Shown here piece by piece: positions 50,164-60,752 of a DNA stretch of 64,000 nucleotides. Each line of letters starts with the position of its first letter. Position 1 is the stretch's first letter. The stretch lies in NCBI GenBank assembly GCA_030824495.1, contig JAVBXP010000026.1, forward strand, positions 43,637 to 107,636, in the 5' to 3' direction. The notes beneath the pieces are model-generated. The model was not told where the DNA came from, made no database searches, and saw nothing but the letters and a program-made list of their open reading frames with translations. The position numbers were made by a program, and so were the translations under genes. Source of the stretch: a bacterium. Its GTDB lineage: Bacteria; Pseudomonadota; Alphaproteobacteria; Caulobacterales; Caulobacteraceae.

Positions 50164-51095
50164 CCACCCGCGCCGGCTTCGCCGCGATCATCGGAGCCCC
50201 GAATGCGGGGAAGTCGACCCTGACCAACCGTCTGGTGGGGGCCAAGGTCTCCATCGTGACCCAGAAGGTCCAGACCACCCGTTTCCCCGTCCGTGGCGTG
50301 GCCATGGCCGGTGAGACCCAGATCATTCTTGTCGACACTCCCGGTATCTTCGCGCCGCGACGGCGCTTGGACCGCGCCATGGTCCGCTCCGCCTGGGGCG
50401 GGGCCGAAGAAGCCGACACCATCGTTCACCTGGTCGATTCCGTCGCCGAGCTGGCGTCCGCTGAACCGGGCGCGAAATCGGCCGACAAGCGTTCGGCCAT
50501 TGATGTCGCCTCGATTGTCGAAGGCCTGCAACGGTCCGGCAAGAAGGCTATCCTGGCGCTTAACAAGATCGACGGCATGCGCCGCGACACCTTGCTCGCC
50601 CTGGCCCAGCGCCTGTTCGAGACCGGGGTCTATTCCGAGGTGTTCATGATCTCCGCCGCCGACGGCCAAGGCGTCGACGATCTGAAGGCCCGGCTCGCCC
50701 AACTGATGCCGGAGAGCCCTTGGCTCTATCCGGAGGAACAGACCGCCGATCTGCCGGTGCGCCTGCTGGCGGCCGAAATCACGCGCGAGAAGCTGTTCCT
50801 CCGGGTTCACGAGGAGCTGCCCTATGCGGCGGCCGTGGAAACCACCGCCTTCGAGGAGCGCAACGACGGCTCGGTGCGGATCGAACAGTCGATCTATGTC
50901 GAGCGCGAGAGCCAGCGCCCGATCATCCTGGGCAAGAACGGCCAGACCCTGAAATGGATCGGCCAGAAGTCCCGCGAAGAACTGACCGAACTGCTTGAAC
51001 GCCCGGTGCACCTGTTCCTGCACGTGAAGGTCGACGAACGCTGGGCCGACAAACGCGAGTTCTACGGCGACGTGGGCCTGGACTTCGACGTCTAA
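50160..51095 (+). CDS. era: GTPase Era
   Basis: Era is an essential 30S-assembly GTPase. The 311-residue product has the G1 motif IIGAPNAGKSTLTNRLVG, the switch region VSIVTQKVQTTR, G3 ILVDTPGI, G4 LALNKIDGM and G5 MISAADGQG, then the KH domain with RPIILGKNGQTLKWIGQKSR. It is the third gene of the lepB-rnc-era unit. Confidence 0.97.
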   Translation: MTTRAGFAAIIGAPNAGKSTLTNRLVGAKVSIVTQKVQTTRFPVRGVAMAGETQIILVDTPGIFAPRRRLDRAMVRSAWGGAEEADTIVHLVDSVAELASAEPGAKSADKRSAIDVASIVEGLQRSGKKAILALNKIDGMRRDTLLALAQRLFETGVYSEVFMISAADGQGVDDLKARLAQLMPESPWLYPEEQTADLPVRLLAAEITREKLFLRVHEELPYAAAVETTAFEERNDGSVRIEQSIYVERESQRPIILGKNGQTLKWIGQKSREELTELLERPVHLFLHVKVDERWADKREFYGDVGLDFDV

Positions 51096-51112
51096 GCCCA
51101 TAGGTAGGCGGT

Positions 51113-51921
51113 ATGATCGACCTGGACGCCTACTTCGCCCGCATCGGCTATGACGGGCCGCGCACGCCCACGCTCGAAACCCTGCGTGCGCTGCATCTGC
51201 TGCATCCGGCCGCGATCCCTTTCGAGGCGATCGACGTCCTGCTGGATCGGGGGATCGACCTGGACCCGGCCGCGGTCGACGCCAAGCTGATCACGGCGGG
51301 AAGGGGCGGCTACTGCTACGAGCAGAACGGCCTCTTCAAGCGGGTCCTGACGGCTCTGGGCTTCGAGGTCGAGGGCTTGATCGCCCGCGTCCAATGGGGC
51401 GCGCCGGCCGAAACGCCGCCGCGTGCGCGCACCCACATGGGGCTGTGGGTGACCATCGATGATGAGCCCTGGTACGCCGATGTCGGCTTTGGCGGGCTGG
51501 TCCTGACCGCCCCGCTGAAATTCGGGATCATCGAGCCGCAGCCGACCCCGCATGAGACATTCCGCATGGTTCCCGAGGGCGAGGACATCGCGCTTCAGGC
51601 GCTGATCGGAGAGGTCTGGACGCCGGTCTATCAGCTGTCTCGCGAGGTTCAGCTGGACGTCGATTATGACCTGCCCAACTGGTTTACAGCCACCATCCGA
51701 GCTCGCACTTCCGGCACAATCTGATGGTCGCCCGGACCACGCCGCAGGCTCGGTACAATCTGCTCCACAACCGGCTGACCATCCGGAAGACCGACGGCGC
51801 GGTCGAGCGGCGGTTGCTCGCCGCCGATGAGATTGGTCCAGTTCTGGCCGAGACCTTCGGCCTCTCGGTTCAGCCCGACTGGACGCCGCTCTTCGAACGC
51901 GCCGTCGCGGCCGGCGGATGA
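51113..51921 (+). pseudogene. Arylamine N-acetyltransferase, split by a one-base frameshift
   Basis: The first frame (51113-51724, 203 residues) has the full NAT catalytic triad: Cys68 in GGYCYEQNGLF, His108 in RTHMGLWV and Asp123 in YADVGFGG. It then runs out of frame near 51692 and stops with TIRARTSGTI. The second frame (51724-51921, 65 residues) is the missing C-terminus, MVARTTPQARYNLLHNRLTI. Adding one C near 51694 restores THPSSHFRHNLMVARTT, the expected family sequence. So either the gene is a recent pseudogene, or the sequence has an error, or the two pieces are made separately. NATs acetylate arylamines with acetyl-CoA. It sits between era and recO. Confidence 0.8.
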
Positions 51922-51936
51922 TGGGTCGTTTCGCTC

Positions 51937-52668
51937 ATGGAGTTTGAGGACGACGCCTATGTGCTGTCGGCCCGGGTTCATGGGGAGACCGGCGCCATCG
52001 TCGAACTGCTGACCGCCCACCACGGCAAGTGGGCTGCTCACGTGGCCGGCGGGGCGTCGCGACGCATGAAGCCCTTCCTGCAGGCCGGCGCGCGGACCAT
52101 CGTTCACTATCGGGCCAGGGTTTCCGATCAGCTTGGGTCGGCGCAGCTGGAGCCGGTGGGCGAGGGACCAGCGGCCCTATTTGACGACCCCATGGCCTTG
52201 GCCGGGTTATCGGCCGCCGCCGCGGTCGCCGCCGCCGCCCTGCCCGAGCGCGAGCCGCATCCGGGCGCGTTCCTGGCGTTCGAGGCGCTGAGCTCGGCCC
52301 TGCTGATGCCCGACATCTGGCCGGCGGTGTTCGTGCGGTTCGAGGCCGGACTGTTGCAGGACCTGGGCTTTGGTCTCGACCTCTCCAAATGCGCCGCCAC
52401 CGGCTCCCTCGACGACCTGGTCTATGTCAGCCCGCGCACCGGCCGGGCCGTCAGCCGAGCAGCCGGCGAACCCTATAAGGGCAGGCTCCTGGCCTTGCCG
52501 CCCTTCATGCTGTCCTCGCAAGGCGGGCTCTCGCCGGGCGACGTGCGCGCGGGCCTCGATCTTACCGCGCACTTCCTGGAGCTGTTCGTGTTTGGCCCGT
52601 TGAACCGCCCGCTGCCCCCGGCGCGGGTCTGGCTGGTGGACCGGTTGACCGACGCCCAGCGCCTCTAG
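51937..52668 (+). CDS. recO: DNA repair protein RecO
   Basis: RecO works with RecF and RecR to load RecA at gaps. The 243-residue product has the N-terminal OB-fold (EDDAYVLSARVHGETGAIVE, TAHHGKWAAHVAGGASRR, FLQAGARTIVHYRARVSDQL) and the helical C-terminal region with RFEAGLLQDLGFGLDLSKCA, and SPRTGRAVS. A zinc-type cysteine cluster is largely missing, as in other alphaproteobacterial RecO proteins. Its stop shares CTAG with the convergent transporter gene. Confidence 0.92.
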   Translation: MEFEDDAYVLSARVHGETGAIVELLTAHHGKWAAHVAGGASRRMKPFLQAGARTIVHYRARVSDQLGSAQLEPVGEGPAALFDDPMALAGLSAAAAVAAAALPEREPHPGAFLAFEALSSALLMPDIWPAVFVRFEAGLLQDLGFGLDLSKCAATGSLDDLVYVSPRTGRAVSRAAGEPYKGRLLALPPFMLSSQGGLSPGDVRAGLDLTAHFLELFVFGPLNRPLPPARVWLVDRLTDAQRL

Positions 52669-53786
52669 GGCGTGATCTGGGCCGGCGGATCCTCGCTTTG
52701 GCCCGCCTCGTCCGGGGGCGGGTGCAACTGCACCCATTCCATGAACAGCACATAGCCCACCGCCAGCACCACCGGCCCGACGAACAGGCCGAGCATGCCG
52801 TCGGCCAGCAGCCCTCCGATCACCCCGACCAGGATAACGGGCATCGGAACCTCCAGCCCACGTCCGAGCATCAGCGGCTTGAGGGCGCTGTCGCTGAAGC
52901 CGGCGATCAGGGTCCAGATCGTGAAGATGACGGCGGGGACCGTATCCTTGGTGACGAAGACATAGACGACCACCGGCAAGATCAGCAGCGTCGCCGGCAC
53001 CTGCACGATCCCGAAGAACATGGCGATCACCATCAGCAGGCCAGCGCCCGGGAGGCCGATCGCGAAGAAGCCGACGCCGAGCAGGATGGCCTGGATCGCG
53101 GCCACGCCGACGACCCCGATGGCGACCCCACGCACAGTCGCGGCGGTGAGGGCGGTGAGCCGGGGGCCGCGGCCTCCATTGCCGGTCATGAATTCCAGCA
53201 GGTGCTCGGCGAAGGCGGCGGCGCCCCGGCCATAGGCGAGAAGCACGGCGGCGATCGCGAAGGAAAGCACGAACGACAGCTCGTCCACCGCCAGCCGCGC
53301 GGCGAACGAGGCCAGCCACGCGGCCGGACCGCTCAGCTTTCCGGCATACTTCTGAACCGCGCTGGGGACGTCCGTGAGGATCAGCACCCAGGTCTCTGAC
53401 AGCTTTTCACCGATCACGGGCAGGTCGGCGAGCCGAGGCGGCGGGGCCGGCATGGTCAGGCTGTGGTTCTCCAATCCGGAGATCAGCCAGTGGACCGATG
53501 AGGCCAGAGACGCGGCGACGAGGGCGACCGGGATCAGGGTCACCACGACGCCGACGACGCCGATCAATACCGCCGACCCGCGATTTCCGAGCCGGGAGGC
53601 CAGTCGCACATGCAGGGGGTGCAGCATCACCGCCAACACCATCGACCAGGCGAGTATGCCGGCGAAGGGCAGGACGATCCGCGCGCAGGCGTAGATCAGC
53701 AGGCCCAGCAGCCCGATCTGAATGACGGTGTCGACCATCTTCGCGCGCGAAGGTGGATCGACGGGATTGGGCGCCGGCGGGTCCAT
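52665..53786 (-). CDS. AI-2E family transporter
   Basis: The 373-residue product has about eight membrane segments, with GLLGLLIYACARIVLPFAGI near the start and a later SVHWLISGLENHSL loop, PVILVGVIGGLLADGMLGLF and FVGPVVLAVGYVLFMEWVQ at the end. These are usual for the AI-2E (PerM) family, whose substrates vary and are mostly unknown. The C-terminus is short and acidic. The gene converges on recO. Confidence 0.9.
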   Translation of the reverse strand: MDPPAPNPVDPPSRAKMVDTVIQIGLLGLLIYACARIVLPFAGILAWSMVLAVMLHPLHVRLASRLGNRGSAVLIGVVGVVVTLIPVALVAASLASSVHWLISGLENHSLTMPAPPPRLADLPVIGEKLSETWVLILTDVPSAVQKYAGKLSGPAAWLASFAARLAVDELSFVLSFAIAAVLLAYGRGAAAFAEHLLEFMTGNGGRGPRLTALTAATVRGVAIGVVGVAAIQAILLGVGFFAIGLPGAGLLMVIAMFFGIVQVPATLLILPVVVYVFVTKDTVPAVIFTIWTLIAGFSDSALKPLMLGRGLEVPMPVILVGVIGGLLADGMLGLFVGPVVLAVGYVLFMEWVQLHPPPDEAGQSEDPPAQITP

Positions 53787-53979
53787 CTGCTTGTCCCCTC
53801 TGGGCGCAGCTTAGGGCGCTTTACGTCTCCCAGGAAGCTAGGGTGTCTGCCGAGCGCGCGGGTTGGCCGACCATCGCCGCTCAGCGCGGTTGCGTCCTGT
53901 GCGATGAGAGTCCATGCGTCGCGGCGACTTCCACTGCGGCGCCCGCTAGAAGTGGACTGAACTCCGAGTTTGATTCGAC

Positions 53980-56229
53980 ATGACCAAGCACATCCCTCCG
54001 CCGGGTGACGGCGACGGCGACCGCATTATCGACGAACCGCTGACCGAGGCCCTGTCTCGGCGCTATCTCGCCTATGCGCTCTCCACCATCACCGGCCGCG
54101 CTCTGCCAGACGTCCGCGACGGGATGAAACCCGTTCACCGGCGCTTGATGTACGCCATGCGTCAGCTTCGGCTGGACCCGAACACCACGGCCAAGAAGTG
54201 CGCCCGCGTGGTCGGCGACGTGATCGGTAAGTATCACCCGCACGGCGACGTGGCGGTCTATGAGGCGCTGGTCCGCCTCGCCCAGGACTTCGCCCAGCGC
54301 TATCCGCTGGTCGATGGCCAGGGGAACTTCGGCAATATCGACGGCGATAACGCCGCGGCCATGCGGTACACGGAGTGCAAGCTCACCGTCGCCGCGCAGT
54401 TGCTACTCGATGGCATCGACGAGGACGCGGTCGACTTCCGCCCCACCTATGACGGTGAAGACGAAGAGCCGGTGGTGCTGCCGGCCGGCTTCCCCAACCT
54501 GCTGGCCAACGGCTCCAGCGGCATCGCCGTGGGCATGGCGACTTCCATCCCGCCGCACAACGCCGCCGAACTGATCGACGCCTGCCTGGTGCTGCTGGAA
54601 GACCCGAACGCCGACACCGCCCGGCTGATGCAGCACGTCCAGGGGCCCGACTTCCCGACCGGCGGCGTGATCGTCGAGCCGCGCGAAAGCATGCTGGAAA
54701 CCTACGCCACAGGGCGTGGGGGCATCCGGGTGCGGGCGCTGTGGGAAAAGGAAGAGACCGGTCGCGGGACCTACCAGATCGTCGTCACCGAGATCCCCTA
54801 TCAGGTGAAGAAGGCCGATCTGGTCGAGCAACTCGCCGACCTGATCGAGACCAAGAAGGCCCCGCTGCTGGGCGATGTTCGTGACGAGAGCGCCGAGGAC
54901 GTGCGCCTGGTCATCGAACCCAAGAACCGCAACGTCGAGCCCGAAGTGCTGATGGAGAGCCTGTTCAAGCTCTCGGCGCTGGAGACGCGTTTCCCGGTCA
55001 ATATGAACGTGCTGGACGCTCGCGGTTCGCCCGGCGTCATGGGGCTTCGGCAGGCGCTGCGCGCCTTCCTCGATCACCGCCGTGAAGTGCTGGTCCGCCG
55101 GGCTCGCTTCCGCCTGGATAAGATCGAAGCCCGTCTGCACATCTTGGACGGCTTGGTCATCGCCTTCCTCAATCTGGACGAGGTGATCCGCATCGTCCGC
55201 TACGAGGACGAGCCCAAGGCCAAGTTGATCGAGGCTTTCGAGCTTTCCGACATTCAAGCCGACGCCATCCTCAACACCCGGCTGCGCCAACTGGCCAAGC
55301 TGGAGGAGATGGAGCTTCGCCGCGAGCACGCCGAATTGGCCGAAGAGCGCGCCGGGCTGCTGAAGATGCTGGCCTCCGAGCCCGCCCAGTGGAAGCTGGT
55401 CGGCGTGGGCCTTAAGGACGTGCGCGCGATCCTCGGCCCCGACACCAAGCTGGGCAAGCGCCGCTCGATCTTCGACACCGCCCCGGTGGTGGACGCCGAG
55501 GCCGCCATCGAGGCGATGATCGTGCGCGAGCCGATCACCGTCATCCTGTCCGAGCGCGGCTGGATCCGCGCCGCCAAGGGTAAGGTCGAAGATCCTTCTG
55601 AGCTGAAGTTCAAGGAAGGCGACAAGCTCGGCTTGATCGTTCCGGCCGAGACCACCGACAAGCTGCTGATCTTCGCTTCGGACGGGCGGTTCTTCACCAT
55701 CGGCTGCGACAAGCTTCCCGGCGCGCGGGGGCATGGCGAGCCGCTGCGCCTGATGCTCGACCTCGACGACAAGACCGACATCATCGACATGTTCCCGCAC
55801 AAGCCGGGAACCAAGCGGGTGATCGCGTCCAAGGAGGGCTACGGCTTCATCCTGCCGGAGGAGGAGGCGATCAGCTTCCGCCGCGCCGGCAAGCAGGTGC
55901 TGAACGCCGGGACCAAGGGCGCGGCCTTCGCCATGCCGGTCGTTGGCGACCACCTGGGCGTGATCGGCGACAACGGCAAACTCCTGATTTTCCCGCTGGC
56001 CGAACTGCCGGAAATGCCGCGCGGCAAGGGCGTGAAGCTGCAGACCTACCGCGAGGGCGGACTGCGCGACGCGATCGTCTTCAACGCGGCGGATGGGGCG
56101 ACCTGGATCGATTCGGCTGGCCGCACCCGGGTCTGGGGCGAATGGCGCGACTGGCTGGCCAAGCGCGCCGCCGCCGGCAAGCTGGCGCCAAAGGGCTTCC
56201 CGACCAGCAAGCGTTTCAAGCCTAAGTAG
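53980..56229 (+). CDS. parC: DNA topoisomerase IV subunit A
   Basis: ParC is the cleavage subunit of topoisomerase IV, which unlinks daughter chromosomes. The 749-residue product is nearer to ParC than GyrA in length. The active-site Tyr130 is in [10 protein letters not shown], and the quinolone-region sequence [20 protein letters not shown] precedes it. The C-terminal part shows the beta-pinwheel repeats. The promoter must lie in the 190 bases before it, in which I see no consensus. Confidence 0.95.
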   Translation: MTKHIPPPGDGDGDRIIDEPLTEALSRRYLAYALSTITGRALPDVRDGMKPVHRRLMYAMRQLRLDPNTTAKKCARVVGDVIGKYHPHGDVAVYEALVRLAQDFAQRYPLVDGQGNFGNIDGDNAAAMRYTECKLTVAAQLLLDGIDEDAVDFRPTYDGEDEEPVVLPAGFPNLLANGSSGIAVGMATSIPPHNAAELIDACLVLLEDPNADTARLMQHVQGPDFPTGGVIVEPRESMLETYATGRGGIRVRALWEKEETGRGTYQIVVTEIPYQVKKADLVEQLADLIETKKAPLLGDVRDESAEDVRLVIEPKNRNVEPEVLMESLFKLSALETRFPVNMNVLDARGSPGVMGLRQALRAFLDHRREVLVRRARFRLDKIEARLHILDGLVIAFLNLDEVIRIVRYEDEPKAKLIEAFELSDIQADAILNTRLRQLAKLEEMELRREHAELAEERAGLLKMLASEPAQWKLVGVGLKDVRAILGPDTKLGKRRSIFDTAPVVDAEAAIEAMIVREPITVILSERGWIRAAKGKVEDPSELKFKEGDKLGLIVPAETTDKLLIFASDGRFFTIGCDKLPGARGHGEPLRLMLDLDDKTDIIDMFPHKPGTKRVIASKEGYGFILPEEEAISFRRAGKQVLNAGTKGAAFAMPVVGDHLGVIGDNGKLLIFPLAELPEMPRGKGVKLQTYREGGLRDAIVFNAADGATWIDSAGRTRVWGEWRDWLAKRAAAGKLAPKGFPTSKRFKPK

Positions 56230-56299
56230 CCGTCATCGCGTCTTGCGGGCGCCGAGCGCACCGCTAAGCTCCACCCCAACAACAAATGGGGGGAAACGT

Positions 56300-57634
56300 A
56301 TGACGCGCAGGATGCATCTGCTTGCGAGCGCCTTGGCGGCGGTGTCGATCGGTCTGGCCACGGCGCCAGCCGCGCACGCGCAGACCAAGGCCGCGGCGCT
56401 CGCGCCGGCCTCCAGCCCTGAGGCGGTCGGCTTCGACAGCCAGCGCCTCAAGCGGCTCGACGCCGCCATGGCTCAGGCGGTGGCCGATGGCCGGGTGGCG
56501 GGGATGACCACTCTGCTGGCGCGTCACGGCAAGGTCGTGGCCTTCAACACCTATGGCAAGGCCAGCCTGGAAACCGGCCAGCCGATGCCCAAGGACGAGA
56601 TCTTCCGCATCTATTCGATGACCAAGCCGATCACCGGCGTGGCCATGATGATCCTGTTCGAAGAGGGCAGGTGGAAGCTCGATGATCCGGTCACCAAGTT
56701 CATTCCGGAGTTCAAGGACCTGAGGGTCTGGAAGGGCGTCGACGCCAAGGGCCAGCCGATCCTTGAGCCCGTCCGTCGGCCGCCCACCATGCGCGAGCTG
56801 ATGAGCCATACAGCCGGCTTCGGCTATGGGCTGGGTGACAAGCATCCGGTCGACCAGATGTTCCGCGAACAGCGGGTCCTGGGCTCCAGCAGCCTTCAGG
56901 AGATGACCGCCAAGGTCGCCGGCATTCCGCTGATCTATCAGCCTGGCGAGCAGTGGAGCTATTCAGTCGCTGTCGATCTCCAGGGCCACATTGTCGAGAA
57001 ACTGTCGGGCCAGACCCTGGGGCAGTTCTTCGAGAGCCGTATCTTCAAGCCGCTCAAGATGACCGACACCGCCTTCAGCACGGGCCAGGCCAAGGCCCCG
57101 CGGCTGGCGGCGGTCTATATCGGCAATCAGGAGACCGGCAAGATCGAGGAGGCGAAGACCTTGTTCGGCTCGCCGGTCCCCAACTTCGTCAGCAAGCCCG
57201 GCATGGAATCGGGCGGCGGCGGCCTGGTCTCGACCACGACCGACTACGCCCGGTTCGCCCAGATGATCGTCAACGGGGGCGAGTTGGACGGGGTGCGCAT
57301 CCTGTCGCCCGCGACCGTCGAACTGATGGGGACGAACGTCATTCCCGAAGCGGCGCTGGTGTCTTCGAACGGATCGGTGAGCAACAGCTTCAACCAGCAT
57401 GTCGGCTTTGGTCTCGACTTCATGGTGGTCAATGATCCGCGCAGGGCTGGAACCCTGGAAGGGAAGGGCACGATGAGCTGGGGCGGCGCGGCCGGCACCT
57501 GGTTCTGGGCCGACCCGACCAACGACGTGGTCTTCGTCGGCATGATCCAGCGCTATGGCGGGACCGGCGGTGGTGATCTGGGCGCCCTCAGTCGGACCTT
57601 GGTCTACCAAGCCCTGACCGACCCGGCGAAGTGA
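56300..57634 (+). CDS. Exported serine hydrolase, class C beta-lactamase/esterase type
   Basis: The 444-residue product has a signal peptide (LLASALAAVSIGLATAPAAHA, cut near AHA-QT). The beta-lactamase-like domain has the catalytic S-x-x-K at Ser106-Lys109 (YSMTKPITG), the Y-x-N-like YSVAVDLQGHIVE and a late GWGGAAGT-type segment (MSWGGAAGTWFWADP) replacing the KTG box. This makes it an EstB-like esterase or penicillin-binding-protein relative rather than a true beta-lactamase. It lies 70 bases past parC, on the same strand. Confidence 0.88.
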   Translation: MTRRMHLLASALAAVSIGLATAPAAHAQTKAAALAPASSPEAVGFDSQRLKRLDAAMAQAVADGRVAGMTTLLARHGKVVAFNTYGKASLETGQPMPKDEIFRIYSMTKPITGVAMMILFEEGRWKLDDPVTKFIPEFKDLRVWKGVDAKGQPILEPVRRPPTMRELMSHTAGFGYGLGDKHPVDQMFREQRVLGSSSLQEMTAKVAGIPLIYQPGEQWSYSVAVDLQGHIVEKLSGQTLGQFFESRIFKPLKMTDTAFSTGQAKAPRLAAVYIGNQETGKIEEAKTLFGSPVPNFVSKPGMESGGGGLVSTTTDYARFAQMIVNGGELDGVRILSPATVELMGTNVIPEAALVSSNGSVSNSFNQHVGFGLDFMVVNDPRRAGTLEGKGTMSWGGAAGTWFWADPTNDVVFVGMIQRYGGTGGGDLGALSRTLVYQALTDPAK

Positions 57635-57645
57635 GGAAAGAGAAT

Positions 57646-57674
57646 GTCATGGCCGGGCTTGTCCCGGCCATGAC
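57646..57674. repeat. Dispersed palindrome, copy 2 (core CCGGGCTTGTCCCGG)
   Basis: Twelve-base arms GTCATGGCCGGG and CCCGGCCATGAC flank the loop CTTGT, 12 bases after the serine hydrolase stop. The core is the reverse complement of that in the copy at 44433. It may also act as a transcript end. Confidence 0.65.
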
Positions 57675-57778
57675 GTAATTTGTAGCGGTATTGGACGCGG
57701 CGAACCGCCCTTGCCTTGACTTTCCGGGCCCCACATGCGGTCTTCCGCGCCTCATTTTCAGCCGTTTGCGACTCCAAA

Positions 57779-59557
57779 ATGCACGCCTACCGCAGCCATA
57801 CCGCGGGCGCTCTTCGCGCCGCCGACACGGGTAAGACCGTCCGCCTTTCGGGCTGGATCCACCGTAAGCGTGATCATGGCGGTCTGGTCTTCATCGACCT
57901 GCGCGACCACTACGGCCTGACCCAGCTGGTGATCAGCCCTGAGACCCCCGGTTTCGCGACGGTCGAGCGCCTGCGCGCCGAAAGCGTGATCCGTATCGAC
58001 GGCGATGTTGTCGCCCGTTCGCCGGAAACCGTGAACGCCAACCTGCCGACCGGCGAGGTCGAGGTGCGCGTGCGTACGGTCGAAGTGCTGTCGGAAGCCG
58101 CCGAGCTACCGCTGCCGGTCTTCGGCGAGCCGGAATATCCCGAAGAACTGCGGCTGAAGCACCGCTATCTCGATCTGCGCCGCGAGACCCTGCACAAGAA
58201 CATCGTGCTGCGTTCGAAGGTCATCCACTCGATCCGCAACCGTATGATCGCCCAGGACTTCCTGGAGTATCAGACGCCGATCCTGACGGCCTCGTCGCCG
58301 GAAGGGGCGCGCGACTTCCTGGTGCCCTCGCGTTTGCACCCGTCCAAGTTCTATGCGCTGCCGCAGGCGCCCCAACAGTTCAAGCAACTGCTGATGGTCG
58401 CCGGTTTCGACCGCTACTTCCAGATCGCGCCCTGCTTCCGCGACGAAGACCTGCGCGCTGACCGGAGCCTCGAATTCTACCAGCTCGACGTCGAGATGAG
58501 CTTCGTCACCCAGGAAGACGTGTTCGCGGCGATCGAGCCGGTGATGCACGGCGTGTTCGAGGAGTTCGGTGAAGGCAAGACCGTCACCCCGTACCCGTTC
58601 CCGCGCATTCCGTACCGGGAGTCGATCTCCAAGTACGGCAGCGACAAGCCCGATCTGCGTAACCCGCTGGTCATGCAGGACGTGTCCGAGCGCTTCCGCG
58701 GCGGCGGCTTTGGCCTGTTCGCCCGCATTCTGGAAGACAGCAAGAACGCCGTCTGGGCGATCCCGGCGCCCAAGGGCGGCAGCCGCGCGTTCTGCGACCG
58801 CATGAACAGCTGGGCGCAGGGCGAGGGCCAGCCTGGCCTCGGCTATATCTTCTGGAGCGAAGATCAGGGCGCCTGGGGCGGCCCGATCGCCAAGAACCTG
58901 GGAGCTGAGGGCACGGATGCGGTCATGGGCCAATTGGGCCTGGGACGTGGCGACGCGGCCTTCTTCGTCGCCGGCGATCCGAAGGTCTTCTACAAGTTCG
59001 CCGGTTCGGCGAGGACCAAGGTCGGCACGGATCTGAACCTGATCGACGAAACCCGCTTCGAGTTCGTCTGGATCGTCGACTTCCCGATGTACGAGATGAA
59101 CGAGGAGTCGAACCACGTCGACTTCTCGCACAACCCGTTCTCGATGCCGCAGGGCGAGCTAGAAGCGCTGGAGACCAAGGATCCCTTGGATATCCTGGCC
59201 TACCAGTACGACATCGTCTGCAATGGCTATGAGCTGTGCTCCGGCGCGATCCGGAACCACCGTCCGGACCTGATGCTGAAGGCGTTCGAGATCGCCGGCT
59301 ACGGCCCCGAAGTGGTCGAGGAAGAGTTCGGCGGCATGCTGAACGCCTTCCGCCATGGCGCGCCGCCGCACGGCGGTCTGGCCCCCGGCATCGACCGGAT
59401 CGTCATGCTGCTGGCCGGCCAGACGGCGATCCGCGAAGTCATCGCCTTCCCGCTGAACCAGCAGGGTCAGGACCTGTTGATGAACGCGCCGTCCGAAGTG
59501 CTGGAGAAGCAGCTCAAGGAGCTGCACATCCGCGTCGCTCCCCCGATCAAGGTCTAG
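57779..59557 (+). CDS. aspS: Aspartyl-tRNA synthetase, probably non-discriminating
   Basis: The 592-residue class II synthetase charges tRNA(Asp) and, if non-discriminating, tRNA(Asn). It has the N-terminal anticodon-binding OB-fold ([20 protein letters not shown]), the GAD insertion, motif 2 [20 protein letters not shown] and motif 3 [16 protein letters not shown]. His33 in RDHGG is the residue that marks non-discriminating enzymes in published work on bacterial AspRS. Together with gatCAB this fits Asn-tRNA made by transamidation. I start at the ATG at 57779. Confidence 0.95.
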   Translation: MHAYRSHTAGALRAADTGKTVRLSGWIHRKRDHGGLVFIDLRDHYGLTQLVISPETPGFATVERLRAESVIRIDGDVVARSPETVNANLPTGEVEVRVRTVEVLSEAAELPLPVFGEPEYPEELRLKHRYLDLRRETLHKNIVLRSKVIHSIRNRMIAQDFLEYQTPILTASSPEGARDFLVPSRLHPSKFYALPQAPQQFKQLLMVAGFDRYFQIAPCFRDEDLRADRSLEFYQLDVEMSFVTQEDVFAAIEPVMHGVFEEFGEGKTVTPYPFPRIPYRESISKYGSDKPDLRNPLVMQDVSERFRGGGFGLFARILEDSKNAVWAIPAPKGGSRAFCDRMNSWAQGEGQPGLGYIFWSEDQGAWGGPIAKNLGAEGTDAVMGQLGLGRGDAAFFVAGDPKVFYKFAGSARTKVGTDLNLIDETRFEFVWIVDFPMYEMNEESNHVDFSHNPFSMPQGELEALETKDPLDILAYQYDIVCNGYELCSGAIRNHRPDLMLKAFEIAGYGPEVVEEEFGGMLNAFRHGAPPHGGLAPGIDRIVMLLAGQTAIREVIAFPLNQQGQDLLMNAPSEVLEKQLKELHIRVAPPIKV

Positions 59558-59579
59558 GGGCGAGCGGTAGCTTCCGCGG

Positions 59580-59601
59580 GGCGGCCCTTGCGAGGGCCGC
59601 C
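59580..59601. terminator. Stem-loop between aspS and the pentapeptide gene
   Basis: Nine-base arms GGCGGCCCT and AGGGCCGCC close a four-base loop, between the two convergent genes. No T-run is seen, so termination strength is uncertain. Confidence 0.5.
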
Positions 59602-59606
59602 TGCGC

Positions 59607-60485
59607 CTAGTCTACGGCGACAAGATAGCGCGGCGCGGCCGGCGGAGCAGGGGGCTTCGGCGGCGCCGGCGCGGCGTAACGGACGCGCCCCCCGCCCCGG
59701 CAGCTCTTGGCCATCAGGCCCGAGGGGACCCTGGTCGCAGCGTCGGCGCAGGCTTCGTCCAATTGGTCCTGGTCCAGCCCGCGCACCCGGGACAGATCCA
59801 CGCCGGTGATATTGGCCGATTGCAGGCTGGCGCCGCGAAAGTCGGACCCGGCGAACGTCGCGCCCGTCAGGTTCGCCGCGCTAAGATCGGCGTCGCGGAA
59901 CGAGGCGTTTTCAAAGGCGCCGGCTGTGAAGGTCGCGCTGGTCAGCACTGAGTCGCGGAAGTTGGCGCCGCGCGCATTGGTCTTGCTGAAGTTGGCTGCC
60001 ACCATGTCAGCGGCTTGCAGCCGAGCGTCGGTCAGGGTGGCGCGGGAGAAGTTCGAGCCGGCCGCCTGGGCGTCACGCATGTCGACGCGGGCCAGATTGG
60101 CCGAAGCGAAATTGACGCCATTGGCCTCCACGGACCGCAGGCGGGCGTCGGTCAGGATAGCGCGGCCGAAGTTGGACCCCACCATCTGGGCGTCGGACAG
60201 ATCGGCTCGCGAGAGATCCGCGCCGGAAAAATTGGCGCCCATGAAGCGGGCGTCGCGCAGATCAGAGCCGACCAGGGCCGCGCCGGCGAAGTTGGCGCCG
60301 ACGAACTGGGCGCCGTTGAGCTTGCGGCCTGAGAGTTCGCACTTGGCGCACGCGCCGCCGAACGACACCATCCGCGCCACGTCCTTGTCGCCCATGCTCG
60401 CGTTCGCGGCGACGGGCACAAGCGCCGAGGCGGCGCCTAGCAGTGCGGTGAGGGTAAGGGCGAAGCGGCGCAGACGCAGTGTCAT
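59607..60485 (-). CDS. Exported pentapeptide-repeat protein
   Basis: The 292-residue product has a signal peptide (FALTLTALLGAASALVPVAANA) and over 30 pentapeptide units of the A-[DN]-[LF]-x-x kind, such as GANFAGAALVGSDLRDARF and GADLSRADLSDAQMV, which form a right-handed quadrilateral beta-helix. Four cysteines are visible: CAKC before the helix, and one in EACADAA and one in MAKSC near the end. An ATG at 60506 is an alternative start. Pentapeptide proteins have many roles; an exported one is most likely structural. Confidence 0.85.
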   Translation of the reverse strand: MTLRLRRFALTLTALLGAASALVPVAANASMGDKDVARMVSFGGACAKCELSGRKLNGAQFVGANFAGAALVGSDLRDARFMGANFSGADLSRADLSDAQMVGSNFGRAILTDARLRSVEANGVNFASANLARVDMRDAQAAGSNFSRATLTDARLQAADMVAANFSKTNARGANFRDSVLTSATFTAGAFENASFRDADLSAANLTGATFAGSDFRGASLQSANITGVDLSRVRGLDQDQLDEACADAATRVPSGLMAKSCRGGGRVRYAAPAPPKPPAPPAAPRYLVAVD

Positions 60486-60752
60486 GGCTCGGGTCGTGGG
60501 GTCCATGCTCGGAGATGTGCCCCCGGCGCCGCGCAAGCGCTACTTAATTCGCGGTAATTGTCAGCAGCTTAGCTGTACTCGCCCGCGGGAAGTCTGCTCG
60601 CTGAACGGGCGACAACCGGTAGCTATGCGCGGCGCAGTAGTATTGGCGACACGCGTCATGCGCCATTCGTCTGCTAGACGACAAAATTGATCGTGCAAGA
60701 TCTGATGGGAGCAAAAACTCCCCGGGCGCCTCTGGGGCGACCGGTGGCGAAA

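Noticed and set aside
54403..55953. 516-codon minus-strand frame
   Set aside because: Antisense to parC, His/Gln/Leu-rich shadow composition.
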